In this document: positions 46,050 to 55,477 of the stretch, in pieces
Numbering within the stretch: the first letter of the stretch is position 1
How the letters are laid out: every line of letters begins with the position of its first letter
NCBI GenBank assembly: GCA_963823755.1
Contig: CAWGMP010000028.1
Span: forward strand, 186,001-250,000
Source: GCA-003244245 sp963823755
GTDB lineage: Bacteria > Actinomycetota > Actinomycetes > Mycobacteriales > Pseudonocardiaceae
Length of the DNA: 64,000 nt
Direction: 5' to 3'
The notes under the pieces: generated by a model
The model's input: the letters and a program-made list of their open reading frames with translations, nothing else
Told to the model about the DNA's origin: nothing
The model's database searches: none
Translations under genes and position numbers: made by a program

Positions 46050-46219
46050 ATTGCTCGATCCGCCCAGTCCAGGCGGGACTTGGGGTTGGCTCTGCGTAGC
46101 ACGGCGACTTCATGGCGCAGCACCAGGAGTTCGACGTCCTTGGATGTCGATGATCGGCCGAGCCGCAACAGCAGGTTCAGCAGCCATTGCAAGATCAAAT
46201 ACAGCAGGCAAAGCGACAC
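46050..46219 (-). pseudogene. N-terminus of an integrase-core transposase (IS3/IS481-like)
   Basis: MSLCLLYLILQWLLNLLLRL, GRSSTSKDVELLVLRHEVAV and LRRANPKSRLDWADRAMFA are the conserved start of a widespread actinomycete transposase. The integrase core is missing; homology ends at about 46050, between it and intron A. Confidence 0.65.
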
Positions 46220-46425
46220 AACACCTGATCATGCCATAACGACCGAGTGCGCTGATCACGCAGTTCAGAGGCTCAGGCCGACTTCTGGAACCCCACAGGG
46301 TGTGACCGCGGGATAGCGGCCGGTGGCCATATGCCCCGCATCCGATATTCTGATCAAGGCCATTCGCCCAACCACCCCAACTTCCTCATGCGCGAAGGAC
46401 GGGTTATCCCCAGGGCTGGATCCGC

Positions 46426-47391
46426 TCAGCTATCCGGCCGGGTCGGCCCCGGTTCGGGTGGCGGATCGGGATGCCGGTACCTGAACAACGTAGGTGCCCC
46501 CTGGCGCCAGAAGTCGCACAGGTGGGCGTTGCTCGCGCACTCGGATTCTTGGTCGGACGGTAACGGAAAATGCAGCGCTGTGAGCAGATCGAAACGGTGC
46601 AAGTCGAACGCGGTGTGGACCGCCTCGCCGAGTGCCACCGCGCTGACCACCGCCGCTCGATAGCTTAGCCACATCACAGCAAACGGGACGAGCGCCAGCA
46701 GGATCCACCAGCCGGATCGGGCCAGCAGCACGACCGCGAGCACTCCCGCTGCGGCGGCCGAGACGGATAGCCGTGATGCGGCATCCAGCGCGTTGCGGCG
46801 GTCGTCGACAACGAGCCGGACCGGCGTGCCGAGGACAAGGTACAGGCGCGGCCAGGCGACCACCGCATCCCAGCCGTACGCCCGGCCTGCGTGCGCCTGC
46901 GTCGCTGCCAGGACGTTGCCGAGTATGGTGGGCCGCAGCATCTCCGCTGCCGGGAACCGCTGCCGCAGCCGGGTACCGGCTTCCCCCGCCGCATGCAGCC
47001 GGCGGGGGTCGACCGCCTCCACCGCATCCGCCGGCCAATGCGCTAGTTGCGCGAGGCGTTCGCGCCGACGGCGCTGCACGCCGCGAAGCACGGCGGCTGG
47101 CAGGCACAGCACCTGCGGCCACTCGCCCTGTAGAAACCGTACGAGCGCCAGCTGGAACGGATGCGTGACCACTGCGAACAGGGTGATCGCGAGGGTGAGG
47201 ATCACGACCTCGGCGACTCCCAGCTGCGCGGCCGTTCGCCAGGCACGGTCGAACTCCACCGGTCGTCGAGGCCCACCAGCCCAGATCAGGACCAGTACGA
47301 ACACCGCCACGGCGTACATCGGCAGATAGCTGACGAGTAGGAACCGCGTCGATAGCAGGCTCGTGGTGCGCGTCGTGACCGAACTCGGCAT
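46426..47391 (-). CDS. multi-pass membrane protein of the TPR-CHAT operon
   Basis: 321 aa. ATG 47391 overlaps the upstream stop as ATGA, which fixes the start. Hydrophobic helices: about 13-37 (FLLVSYLPMYAVAVFVLVLI), 53-78 (GVAEVVILTLAITLFAVVTH), 210-232 and 233-260 (SGWWILLALVPFAVMWLSYR). The loop between helices 2 and 3 is a large Arg-rich cytoplasmic domain (VQRRRRERLAQLAHWPADAV, AYGWDAVVAWPRLYLVLG). No known family. By position it is the likely membrane effector or anchor of the CHAT protease system. Confidence 0.75.
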   Translation of the reverse strand: MPSSVTTRTTSLLSTRFLLVSYLPMYAVAVFVLVLIWAGGPRRPVEFDRAWRTAAQLGVAEVVILTLAITLFAVVTHPFQLALVRFLQGEWPQVLCLPAAVLRGVQRRRRERLAQLAHWPADAVEAVDPRRLHAAGEAGTRLRQRFPAAEMLRPTILGNVLAATQAHAGRAYGWDAVVAWPRLYLVLGTPVRLVVDDRRNALDAASRLSVSAAAAGVLAVVLLARSGWWILLALVPFAVMWLSYRAAVVSAVALGEAVHTAFDLHRFDLLTALHFPLPSDQESECASNAHLCDFWRQGAPTLFRYRHPDPPPEPGPTRPDS

Positions 47392-47792
47392 CACGGCTTG
47401 TATTCCAGCGGCCCGTGCCCCTCAGGGCAGGAAAGGACGGAAGCCGCGTCTATATGGACGAACGCTTTTTGCACCTGACAAGTGGGGCAGCGGTACACGA
47501 GGACTCGGTACTGCCCGACACCGTGCATCGACGCGCCGTCCCCGTCCCCGACGCCTCTGGCGTTCGCGGACCTCAGCCAGGCGGCGTGCCTACGGCTCGA
47601 CGGGCCCAATTCCAGCCCGCCGACCTCGATCCGCACTACGTCCCACTCTCGCTGCTGCTCGAAGAACGCGACGAGAGCGGTGATCGCCGCGGCGGTGCTG
47701 ACGTCCTGCGGCAGCGCGAGTGTGGGTGCGTTGGCGTTGACGTTGCGGTCCAGCAGGATCGTCAGATGCCGGGTGTTGGTGCTTGCCATCAT
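47391..47792 (-). CDS. small zinc-ribbon protein of the TPR-CHAT operon
   Basis: About 133 aa from ATG 47792 (or the adjacent ATG 47789; GAGGTG upstream). N-terminal part TRHLTILLDRNVNANAPTLA and ITALVAFFEQQREWDVVRIE suggests a small alpha/beta fold; the C-terminus RCPTCQVQKAFVHIDAASVL SCPEGHG has CxxC and C-P-E-G-H, a zinc ribbon. It stops in an ATGA overlap with the membrane-protein gene. A candidate adaptor between protease and membrane protein. Confidence 0.7.
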   Translation of the reverse strand: MMASTNTRHLTILLDRNVNANAPTLALPQDVSTAAAITALVAFFEQQREWDVVRIEVGGLELGPSSRRHAAWLRSANARGVGDGDGASMHGVGQYRVLVYRCPTCQVQKAFVHIDAASVLSCPEGHGPLEYKP

Positions 47793-47839
47793 CACCTCGT
47801 CGTGGGCTGTCGGATAGCGAGTACGGGTCGGGAGGTGCG

Positions 47840-50800
47840 CTACGGCCCGACGTGGACGTACGGTGCCCACCAGGACGGGTGGTCACGTTCGCTTTGGCGC
47901 AGATTGTCGATGGCGGTGTGCAGCGTGGTGGCGAGTCCGCTCACGCCGCGACCGGTCTGGTCGACGGTCGCGTAGATCTCTGCCGTGAGTCGCGCCGTGA
48001 TCGGGTCGATGGTCGGCCACAGGGCTCCGATGGTGTGGGTATAGCCGGCGAGCTGCATTGCCGAGGTGAGATGGATGGCCTCGTCGGCTAGCACGACGCC
48101 ACCATGCGCGGTGTGGCACGAGGGTAGGTACGCCAGCTCGCCGTTCGTTGCCTTCAATCGGGACAGGTCGGAGACCTCGAGCGCACCGTCGTGTACCACA
48201 AAGTGGCTCCTGGACGGGTTGTGAGGCTTGTTGCGCGCGTGGCAAGTGAAGTGCGACCAGTGATGATCGGGCAGCTCGGCCAGGATACGTTCGCGAGTCG
48301 CGTCGCGATCCATCAGGACGGTCGCCCCGAACCAGTCGGCCAGCATGTCGGCCTCGATTCGCGCTCCGGGAAGGTCGGGATGGCCGTTGGTATGCGACAT
48401 CGCCACGACGACGATGCGGCGACGCTCAGTCGGCCGTGCCTTGGCACGTGCGTAGACGAGCGCGCGGACTGTCGGCGTGTACGAGGAGACCGCACGGTCC
48501 ATCACACTGTCGCCGCGATCGCGGTGCAGCCCGGCCGCGTGCAGCGGAAGCCGGCTGAGCAGTCCTGTCGGTAACCACCAGATGCGAGGAGCGGAGGCGG
48601 GGTCGCTCATCGTGTCGTCGATGCGTAGGTGCCGGAGCACCGGCTCGGTGACGGTGCGCCAGAGAAAACCGAGGGCGTGCTGGACGCCCTCGTCGGCCGA
48701 CGCTTCCTCCCGCGTTGTACGGTCCGGGCGGGACAAGATGCGCACGGCGTCGTCGTGCACGGTGACGACCGCTTCCAGCTTGTCCTCGGTGAGGTTGGGC
48801 AGCTTGACCACCGCCATGCCGTCGCGGGTGAGCACAAGTGCGTCGCACCGGTACGGGCTGACGTTGACGGTGACGACCGGTCCGTCGGTCGCGGCGACGG
48901 TGAGGTCTTCCGTCCGAAGTGGACCGAGGAACCGATCCTGGCCCGGGACTCGGCGGATCTCTCTGATCAGCGATTCCCACCCCTGGACCAGCTCGAGCCG
49001 GCGGTGTGCCTCCCGGCCGATGTCCTCGACGTTTCCCTCCCGTGGAAACCCACTCGGAGACCTCATACCGGGCTGGTCCAGCGCTACGGCGAGTCGGTCG
49101 AAGCGGTCGGCGAGGTCCGGGCGTCGCGCCCGAAGCTCGCTGTGGTCGCTTTTGGTCGCCAGGGTACGGGCAAACAGGACGCTCCGTCCGCGCTCCAACA
49201 GTTCCAGCGCAGCCTGCGCCCCGCCGCCGCTTTCGAGGAGGCAGGCGGCGGCGGCGCTGGCGAGGCCGACCGCCTCTGCCAGTGTCAGCTCCTGATCGCG
49301 CCGGTCCACGTGCTGCGTGACCAGGTGGCCGAGGAGGTCCACCGCGATGACCCCGGCCATAGCCGCAGCCGTCCAGTCAGCGTCTCGCGCTGCGAGATCG
49401 CACCAGCCGCGAGCCGCAGCGATCCGCGCACTCGTGCGGAGCATGGCGGTCCGTGCGGCCTCCTCGTACCCCTCAATAGCGTTCCTGAGCGCGACCAAGT
49501 CCCCGGTGCGTTCGAACAGCGCGCGCTGTATCGAGGCTCTGTTGAATCGGGCGACCGCTGTCGTCGGATGGGTAGCCGGCGCCATGTCGACGGCCCGGTC
49601 GGCGGTGCGGATGGCCTCATCGATCGTAGCGGGATCACCGGTCTTCTCATACCGCCGCAGTAGCAGCCCGCTGATCTTCGAGAGAAGGATCGCGCGGGTG
49701 CCGTTGCTGTCGCGGACGCAGTCGAGTGCGTCGGCGAGGAGTGTGGACGCTTCGTGCAGGGTGGTCTCGTCGCCGTCCTCTTCCCACCGGCAGATCAGCG
49801 TCTCCGCCAAGCCGGACAAGACGATGGTGCAGTCCGGATGATCACCGGTGACCAGCGTCGCCGCGTCGCGTCCGACGCTGGTGGCCTCGTCCAGCTTCGC
49901 AGGGTCACGCGTCGCCAGGTACCGGTCGCGCAGCAGCATCGCCAGGTTCGACATCATGAGCGGGCGATCGACGAACCGAGCCGGGGTGACGGCCAGAGCG
50001 AGGCGGTAGCATTCGATGCCTTCGGTCAGGGCGGCGACCGCACCGACCTGCTCGAACCACATGTGCAAAAGATGGGCGAAGCTCGCGAGATGCCTCGCCC
50101 GGTTGGGATAGTGTGCGGGCAGCCGGTGAAGAGCCTCACGGTTGGCGTCGATCGCTTTCTGGAGAATGGAGAGGTCGAGCTTGCGCCCGAACTCGTAGCC
50201 GAGTGCGAGCGCAAGGCTCTGCAGAGTGATCGCGCGTGTTCGGTCACTGCGCGGTGGTAGCGCCACGGCGTCCCAACCAGCGCGCAGCGACTCATCGAGC
50301 GAGGCAGGGTCGCCAGTCCACTCGTACCAGCGGACTAACGCGGCCTGCACATTGGAGAGGTAAACCTCTTCACGTCGGGAAGTCAGCACGATGGCGTACC
50401 GGAAAAGTTCGATGGCCCGCAGCAGGTCGTCCATGTTGCCGGTCCGGTCGCACAGCATCTGCAGAGCGATGCCCGCCGCTGAGGCACAGCGCGCCCGCGT
50501 GGCATCGTCGTGGGCAGCGGCGAACGCAGCCAGCCCGAACTCCACGGCCTCGTCCAGGTCCTGGGCTTTGCCCCGCTGCTCGAACCGGATCTGCAACAGC
50601 AGGCCGAGCTCGTTGAGATGCCCCGCCTGGCTTGCTCGGGATCGGCCGCCCAGGCAGGCGGCGGCCGCGTGGCCGGCTTGGATGGCCTCATCGAGCGATT
50701 CGAGGTCGCCGGTGAGGTCGAACCGGTTACCCAGTCCTGCGCGAAGCCGCGCGAATACCGCGAGGCGTCCGGGATGATCGAGCGGTGTGTGGTGCGCGGC

Positions 50801-50899
50801 CTGCCGCAGGGCGATTATCGCCTCGTCGAGCGCGGCCAAGTTTCCGGTGCGCCAGAACCGGTCCCAGGCCGCAGCGGCGTGAGCGATGTCGCGACTCAT
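47840..50899 (-). CDS. TPR-CHAT caspase-like protease
   Basis: 1019 aa. ATG 50899 overlaps the previous stop (ATGA). The N-terminal about 500 residues are repeats of the kind GNLAALDEAIIALRQAAHHT, PGRLAVFARLRAGLGNRF..TGDLESLDEAI (actinomycete TPR units). The C-terminal about 270 residues are a CHAT domain: RRIVVVAMSHTNGHPDLPGA, SHFTCHARNKP (catalytic His) and LAYLPSCHTAHGG (catalytic Cys), then AGYTHTIGALWPTIDPITA. CHAT proteases are clan CD cysteine peptidases used in bacterial conflict and cell-death systems, for example TPR-CHAT with type III-E CRISPR and CHAT proteases that activate gasdermins. Intact. Confidence 0.9.
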   Translation of the reverse strand: MSRDIAHAAAAWDRFWRTGNLAALDEAIIALRQAAHHTPLDHPGRLAVFARLRAGLGNRFDLTGDLESLDEAIQAGHAAAACLGGRSRASQAGHLNELGLLLQIRFEQRGKAQDLDEAVEFGLAAFAAAHDDATRARCASAAGIALQMLCDRTGNMDDLLRAIELFRYAIVLTSRREEVYLSNVQAALVRWYEWTGDPASLDESLRAGWDAVALPPRSDRTRAITLQSLALALGYEFGRKLDLSILQKAIDANREALHRLPAHYPNRARHLASFAHLLHMWFEQVGAVAALTEGIECYRLALAVTPARFVDRPLMMSNLAMLLRDRYLATRDPAKLDEATSVGRDAATLVTGDHPDCTIVLSGLAETLICRWEEDGDETTLHEASTLLADALDCVRDSNGTRAILLSKISGLLLRRYEKTGDPATIDEAIRTADRAVDMAPATHPTTAVARFNRASIQRALFERTGDLVALRNAIEGYEEAARTAMLRTSARIAAARGWCDLAARDADWTAAAMAGVIAVDLLGHLVTQHVDRRDQELTLAEAVGLASAAAACLLESGGGAQAALELLERGRSVLFARTLATKSDHSELRARRPDLADRFDRLAVALDQPGMRSPSGFPREGNVEDIGREAHRRLELVQGWESLIREIRRVPGQDRFLGPLRTEDLTVAATDGPVVTVNVSPYRCDALVLTRDGMAVVKLPNLTEDKLEAVVTVHDDAVRILSRPDRTTREEASADEGVQHALGFLWRTVTEPVLRHLRIDDTMSDPASAPRIWWLPTGLLSRLPLHAAGLHRDRGDSVMDRAVSSYTPTVRALVYARAKARPTERRRIVVVAMSHTNGHPDLPGARIEADMLADWFGATVLMDRDATRERILAELPDHHWSHFTCHARNKPHNPSRSHFVVHDGALEVSDLSRLKATNGELAYLPSCHTAHGGVVLADEAIHLTSAMQLAGYTHTIGALWPTIDPITARLTAEIYATVDQTGRGVSGLATTLHTAIDNLRQSERDHPSWWAPYVHVGP

Positions 50900-52998
50900 G
50901 ATTCGCTTTGTCCTGCAGTCCGTTGCGGCAACGCGAGGAGTTGATTGAGGACGTCCGCTAGGGTCTCGTCGCAACGTTCCGGTGACGGCAGCCGGGAGAG
51001 GATGTCGGTGAATCCGGGACCGGTGTCCCGCTCGACTGCGGCCCGGACATCGTCGAAGATCCCGAATAGTGCCACAATGGCCCCGCGCTCGCGAACCACG
51101 AAGATCAGCGCGAGCTGTTCCATGATCGCCGGCAGCTGATCGGGGTCGCGATACGTCGCGACAAGCGCCGCGGCCAGCCCGTGGCGCAGACCGTCGTTCG
51201 AACGACCTGCGGCGTCGAGGCGCGCGGCGAGCGTGCGGTGCGCCGCGATGATGTGCGCGGTATGTGTATGCTCACCTGCGTATGCTTGCTGCAGCGCCGA
51301 GCGGGCATGGAGCACTGCGTTGTCGGGGCCCGCATCTTCGGACGTCCACCGTCTCCCCAGCGTTGTGGCGTCGCGTAACGCGTCCGCTAGTGCGTCATCG
51401 GGGACGACCGGCGAGGACAGGCTTGCCACCATGTCGGGTAGCGAGACTCCATTCTCATTGGACAGTTGGCCGCACACTGCGTCGAATAGGCCGCGACGAG
51501 AGGCCGGGAACGCCACCACGGACACGAAGCCGGCGAGTCTTTCGACGGCCGCCTCTCGATAGCCGCCGGAGCCCGTGCACGCCCCGAAGAGGGCGGCGGC
51601 CAGCCCGTGCTGCACCGCGGCATCCGGTTCGCCGGCCGTTTGCAGGTACAGGCTCAGGTTGAGGTGGCAGATCAACGCCAGCTCTGGTGCGGCTGCATGA
51701 TACGCGTGGCGCAACGCGATCTTCCCCAGATCGAGGGCTTGCTCGCCGTCGGCGCGCCGGAACGCAAGGTCGGCCCGCGCGCTAAGCACCCCCGCAAGAG
51801 CGGATGAGTCGCCTTCAAGCCGGAACACCCGGTGGCACTCGACCAGGATCGCTTCCGCCTCGTCGAGCCGGCCGGTGTTCAGCAACGGGCCGTACGTGTT
51901 GAACCGTGCGCTCGCGATCGCGAACGGCGTGGCACGTCGCGCCCGCTTGCTCTCGATCTCCTTTTCCTGGTACACAAGCGCCTCATCCCAGCGACCGAGC
52001 CGCACCGCCGCCCCCGCGGCCAGGCTGAGGATCGACTCGCGGAGATCCCACAGGCCGGCCCGTGGCGCGTCGCCGTTCAGTTCGGCGATGCGCGACAGCT
52101 CGTCGTGCAGTCGGTCGACGGTTTCCCACACCCGGGCAGCCTGCCCCATACGCAACAGCGCCTGCAGGCGACGAATCTCCAGATACAACCGGGAATCGCC
52201 CTCGTCGTGCTCAGCGTCGAGGGCTTCCTCGGCGACTCGAAGGGCATTAGGCAGCCGACCGGAGCGCTGCAGCGCGAGGGCCAGGTGCGACCGTACGATT
52301 GCGACATCGTCGGCTGTGCCGACCCGCGATGCGTGATCCAGCAACACCCGCCACTCCCGGACACTGGCGTCTGGCGCCAGCGTGCCGAGCGCTTGCGCGA
52401 ACAGACTTCGTGCGCCGATCTCCCACTGGCTGCCCTGTGCGCCAACCGCCAATTGCTGCAGCATGGGCAGCAGTGCCTGCGCGGTGCCCGGGGTCTCGTC
52501 CCGCTGCAATACCAGCGCAAGCAGCGCACCCGCGCCGGACCAGGCACCGAGGCGGATCATGTAATGCGCGCCACGGGTCGCCGCTCGACGGACAACATCC
52601 CCAGCCTCGTTGTCCCGCAGCGCTTCGGTACAAGCCTCATTCCAGTACGAGGCCGCACAGCTCCAGGCCGCGTGCCGCAGCTCGCGGTCGACGCGGTCAC
52701 CGACAACCGCCAGCACGGTGTCGGGTACGCGGAATCCGGCTTCGCCTAGAGTCTCTGCGGGTGGTCGGTGCTCAATCAGGCCGCGGTCCACGAGGGCGTC
52801 CCCCGCTTGACGCAACAGCGCTTCGGTGCCATCAGCGTAGCCGTGCGCCTTCCAGATCTCGTTCCACACCGCCGTGACGAGGCTATCCGCCCGATCGTCC
52901 TCCTCCAGCGAGCACACTACGTGCAGGAGCACCCGAGCGGGATTACTCAACGCGCCGACGGCTGCCCGTACCCGACGGCGTTCCTCATCCACCTCCAT
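50896..52998 (-). CDS. TPR-repeat sensor-like protein of the CHAT operon
   Basis: 700 aa from ATG 52998. The first 100 residues (RAAVGALSNPARVLLHVVCS, VTAVWNEIWKAHGYADGTEA, LVDRGLIEHRPPAETL) look like a winged-helix-type domain; residues about 110-690 are helical TPR-like repeats (LRVAEEALDAEHDEGDSRLY, WDEALVYQEKEIESKRARRA, AELALICHLNLSLYLQTAGE). No enzymatic motif. First gene of the operon and presumably the input module. Intact over 2.1 kb of GC-rich DNA. Confidence 0.75.
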   Translation of the reverse strand: MEVDEERRRVRAAVGALSNPARVLLHVVCSLEEDDRADSLVTAVWNEIWKAHGYADGTEALLRQAGDALVDRGLIEHRPPAETLGEAGFRVPDTVLAVVGDRVDRELRHAAWSCAASYWNEACTEALRDNEAGDVVRRAATRGAHYMIRLGAWSGAGALLALVLQRDETPGTAQALLPMLQQLAVGAQGSQWEIGARSLFAQALGTLAPDASVREWRVLLDHASRVGTADDVAIVRSHLALALQRSGRLPNALRVAEEALDAEHDEGDSRLYLEIRRLQALLRMGQAARVWETVDRLHDELSRIAELNGDAPRAGLWDLRESILSLAAGAAVRLGRWDEALVYQEKEIESKRARRATPFAIASARFNTYGPLLNTGRLDEAEAILVECHRVFRLEGDSSALAGVLSARADLAFRRADGEQALDLGKIALRHAYHAAAPELALICHLNLSLYLQTAGEPDAAVQHGLAAALFGACTGSGGYREAAVERLAGFVSVVAFPASRRGLFDAVCGQLSNENGVSLPDMVASLSSPVVPDDALADALRDATTLGRRWTSEDAGPDNAVLHARSALQQAYAGEHTHTAHIIAAHRTLAARLDAAGRSNDGLRHGLAAALVATYRDPDQLPAIMEQLALIFVVRERGAIVALFGIFDDVRAAVERDTGPGFTDILSRLPSPERCDETLADVLNQLLALPQRTAGQSES

Positions 52999-53091
52999 GC
53001 ACGCCTCCGGCCGCCGCCGGCCGTCGGATCAGCTCCGCCTCGGCCAGGGCATCGACATACACACGTCCACCTTATTAGTCTTCCGTGGTCG

Positions 53092-53700
53092 TTAATAACG
53101 AAGCAGGTAGTTCAGGCTCCCAGTGTCGTAGTCGTGATTGCCACCGGCGGGGCAGTGGGTAACGGCGATTCCCGATCCGGCGAAGAAGAGGCCGTTGCAT
53201 TTTATGCACATTCTCCAGTTCCAGCTTTGACCTCCACCGGCGGGGCCGTTGTTGTTAGACGTCGTCTCCATCCGGTACGAGTCGCGGACGTAGTCGTTGA
53301 CCGTATCGCCAAACCAGTGCCAGGTAGACGCCCGAAGGGCGTTCGGGCAGACGCCATCGCCACGCTCGCCAGAACCGTAGAACCACATGATCCCACAGTT
53401 GTAGCACCAGTGCCAGCCGGTCTGGCCGTTCCCGCCCTCGGGTGTCCGCCGGACCGTGTAGAACCGGCTGCCGCTGTCGTAGTGGAAGTGCTCAAAGAGG
53501 TCGAAGACTGGGCAGTGGCTGTTGGCGCTGCCTTTGAACCACAGGCCCTGGCAGCGGTTGCGTCGGCGCCAGCCGGAGACGACCGCCTCGGCTGGTGTTG
53601 CGGCGGTGGCGACGGTGATGCTGGCGACCGCGAGGACCGCCGCTCCGCGTCCGGTGTTCCGGAGAAGATCGCGTCGTGTGGGGCGGTACAGGTCCGGCAT
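53092..53700 (-). CDS. Tat-exported protein with Trp/Cys repeats
   Basis: 202 aa from ATG 53700 (GGGAGAG upstream). YRPTRRDLLRNTGRGAAVLA is a twin-arginine signal with Ala-rich h-region and AEA cleavage. The mature part has three repeats: RNRCQGLWFKGSANSHCP, HWCYNCGIMWFYGSGERGDGVCP and WRMCIKCNGLFFAGSGIAVTHCP, each followed by a GG.H/D.SG...Y segment (C.GL.F.G....CP). Cys pairs may bind metal or form disulfides. I know similar three-repeat proteins in actinomycetes but no function. Confidence 0.75.
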   Translation of the reverse strand: MPDLYRPTRRDLLRNTGRGAAVLAVASITVATAATPAEAVVSGWRRRNRCQGLWFKGSANSHCPVFDLFEHFHYDSGSRFYTVRRTPEGGNGQTGWHWCYNCGIMWFYGSGERGDGVCPNALRASTWHWFGDTVNDYVRDSYRMETTSNNNGPAGGGQSWNWRMCIKCNGLFFAGSGIAVTHCPAGGNHDYDTGSLNYLLRY

Positions 53701-53907
53701 GACGTCTCTCCCGTCACATGTGGGTATCTGTTATCACATGCAGCCCCGGCAGCCAACGGCGTGTCTGCAGGCCGAGACCGTCGGGCACACGAACGCTGTG
53801 CTCCGAAGGAGGACAGGAGAAGTCCAGCAGTTGAGCAGGAGATTGCGACAACCCTCACAAGGGACAGCTGAGTGGTCTTTTTCGGAAGTGGCTGTGGACG
53901 GGCGATA

Positions 53908-55477
53908 GTAGCTATTCAGCACGCTCGGGGCGGGAGTGACTGCTGAGGTGTCTGGGACGGGTTGCGGAGTGTCGGCTTGATCTTTACTGGTTGATGCTGA
54001 TCATGTGGTGGCATGTCCGGCGGTCCGGGTGTTGCGAGCCTTCCCACCTCGGTGGAGGAGTTGCGCGCGCTGGTTGTGGAGCTGTGGGAGGCCAACGCGG
54101 GTTTGCGGGAGGTGATCGCGGCCCAGGAGCAGCGGATCGCGGAGTTGGAGCGGCGGCTGGGTAAGGATTCCTCGACCTCGAACAGGCCGCCGTCTTCGGA
54201 CTCGCCTTACCGCAAGCCGGTGTCGCGGTCGTCGCGTAAGTCGTCGGGGCGCCGGCCGGGTAAGCAGCCGGGGAATCCGGGGTCGACGATGCCGTTGGTG
54301 GATGACCCGGATGAGGTGATCACCTGTGATCCGGCCTGCTGCGGCGGTTGTGGACAGGACCTGTCGGGTGCCCCGGTGGCCGGGGTGGAACGTCGTCAGG
54401 TGAGCGATGTGCGCCCACCGCCGCCGCCGCGGGTGACCGAGTACCAGCTGGTCAATCGGGTCTGTCCGAGGTGTGGGACGCCGGGCACGGGTGCTGCGCC
54501 GGGGTTCGTGCGCGGCCGAGCGTGCTACGGGCCCGGGGTGTTGGCGCGGGCGGCGGAGCTGCTGTGCGGGCACTACCTGCCGGTGGGTCGGGCGGCGATG
54601 CTGATGGGTTCGCTGCTCGGGGTGGGAGTGTCCACGGGGTTCATGGCCGGGGTGCGGGCCCGGGCTGCCCGGTTACTGGAGGCGACATTTCTGCCCCGGG
54701 TCCAACAGCTGCTGCGCTCGGTCGGGGTCCTGCACGCCGATGAGACACCAGGTCGGGCAGCGGGCGGGTTGACCTACGTGCACGTGGCGTGCACCGAGTT
54801 TTTGACCGTGATGCACACGGGGGGACGCAGCAGCGCCGACATCGACGCCGGGCAGGTGCCCCCCGGCTACGGCGCCACGATCGTGCGTGACGGCTACGCC
54901 GGGTACACCCATCTCATCCAGGCTCATCACGCGTGGTGCGGTGCTCATCTCCTGCGTGATCTTCGTGCGGTGCACACCGCCGACCCCGAACAGCAACTGT
55001 GGGCGCAGGCAATGGCCGACACCCTCACCGACGCCCACCAGCAGACCACCGCCGCCCGCGCCGCCGGACACGACACCCTCGACGACGCCGCACTAGCCCA
55101 GATCCCTAACCACTACCGCGGCGCGGCCCAGCTGGGTATCCAGGCCAACGCCGCCCGCGCAGGACCTCACGCCCGTGACGCGCTACGCCTGGCTCGGCGT
55201 TTCCGCGACCACGAGGCCATGATCCTGCGATTCGTGGTCGATCTCGCCGTGCCCTGGACAAACAATCTCGCCGAACGCGACCTCAGACCGGTCAAAGTCC
55301 AGCAACGCACCTCGGGCGGCTGCTGGCGCACCCTAGCCGGCCTCGCCGACTTCGCCATCGTGCGCTCCTACCTGTCCACCGCCACCAAATGGGGCATGAC
55401 CAGCCTTGACGTCCTCGAACAGCTGTTCACCACCGGCGCCTGGCTACCACCAGCCGCCGCCCCTACTGAATAGCTAC
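53908..55477 (+). mobile_element. IS66-family insertion sequence
   Basis: 1570 bp. Terminal inverted repeats GTAGCTATTCAG (53908-53919) and CTGAATAGCTAC (55466-55477) are perfect over 12 bp. Flanks GGGCGATA (53900-53907) and GGGCGATC (55478-55485) match in 7 of 8 positions, the duplication length expected of IS66. Only the transposase gene is present, without TnpA/TnpB. Confidence 0.8.
54013..55473 (+). CDS. tnpC: IS66-family transposase
   Basis: 486 aa, complete. N-terminal leucine-rich coiled coil (VVELWEANAGLREVIAAQEQ RIAELERRLGKDSSTSNRPP SSDSPY), zinc site CDPACCGGCGQDL and CPRCGTPG, then the catalytic part: GVLHADETP (Asp), ATIVRDGYAGYTHL (Asp), and NNLAERDLRPVKVQQRTSGG (Glu), the IS66 DDE triad. 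No frameshift; probably active. The stop lies within the right inverted repeat. Confidence 0.9.
   Translation: MSGGPGVASLPTSVEELRALVVELWEANAGLREVIAAQEQRIAELERRLGKDSSTSNRPPSSDSPYRKPVSRSSRKSSGRRPGKQPGNPGSTMPLVDDPDEVITCDPACCGGCGQDLSGAPVAGVERRQVSDVRPPPPPRVTEYQLVNRVCPRCGTPGTGAAPGFVRGRACYGPGVLARAAELLCGHYLPVGRAAMLMGSLLGVGVSTGFMAGVRARAARLLEATFLPRVQQLLRSVGVLHADETPGRAAGGLTYVHVACTEFLTVMHTGGRSSADIDAGQVPPGYGATIVRDGYAGYTHLIQAHHAWCGAHLLRDLRAVHTADPEQQLWAQAMADTLTDAHQQTTAARAAGHDTLDDAALAQIPNHYRGAAQLGIQANAARAGPHARDALRLARRFRDHEAMILRFVVDLAVPWTNNLAERDLRPVKVQQRTSGGCWRTLAGLADFAIVRSYLSTATKWGMTSLDVLEQLFTTGAWLPPAAAPTE

Noticed and set aside
48629..49663. Plus-strand open frame antisense to the CHAT gene
   Set aside because: GC-rich codon use opens antisense frames; the minus strand encodes the TPR-CHAT protein with catalytic residues.
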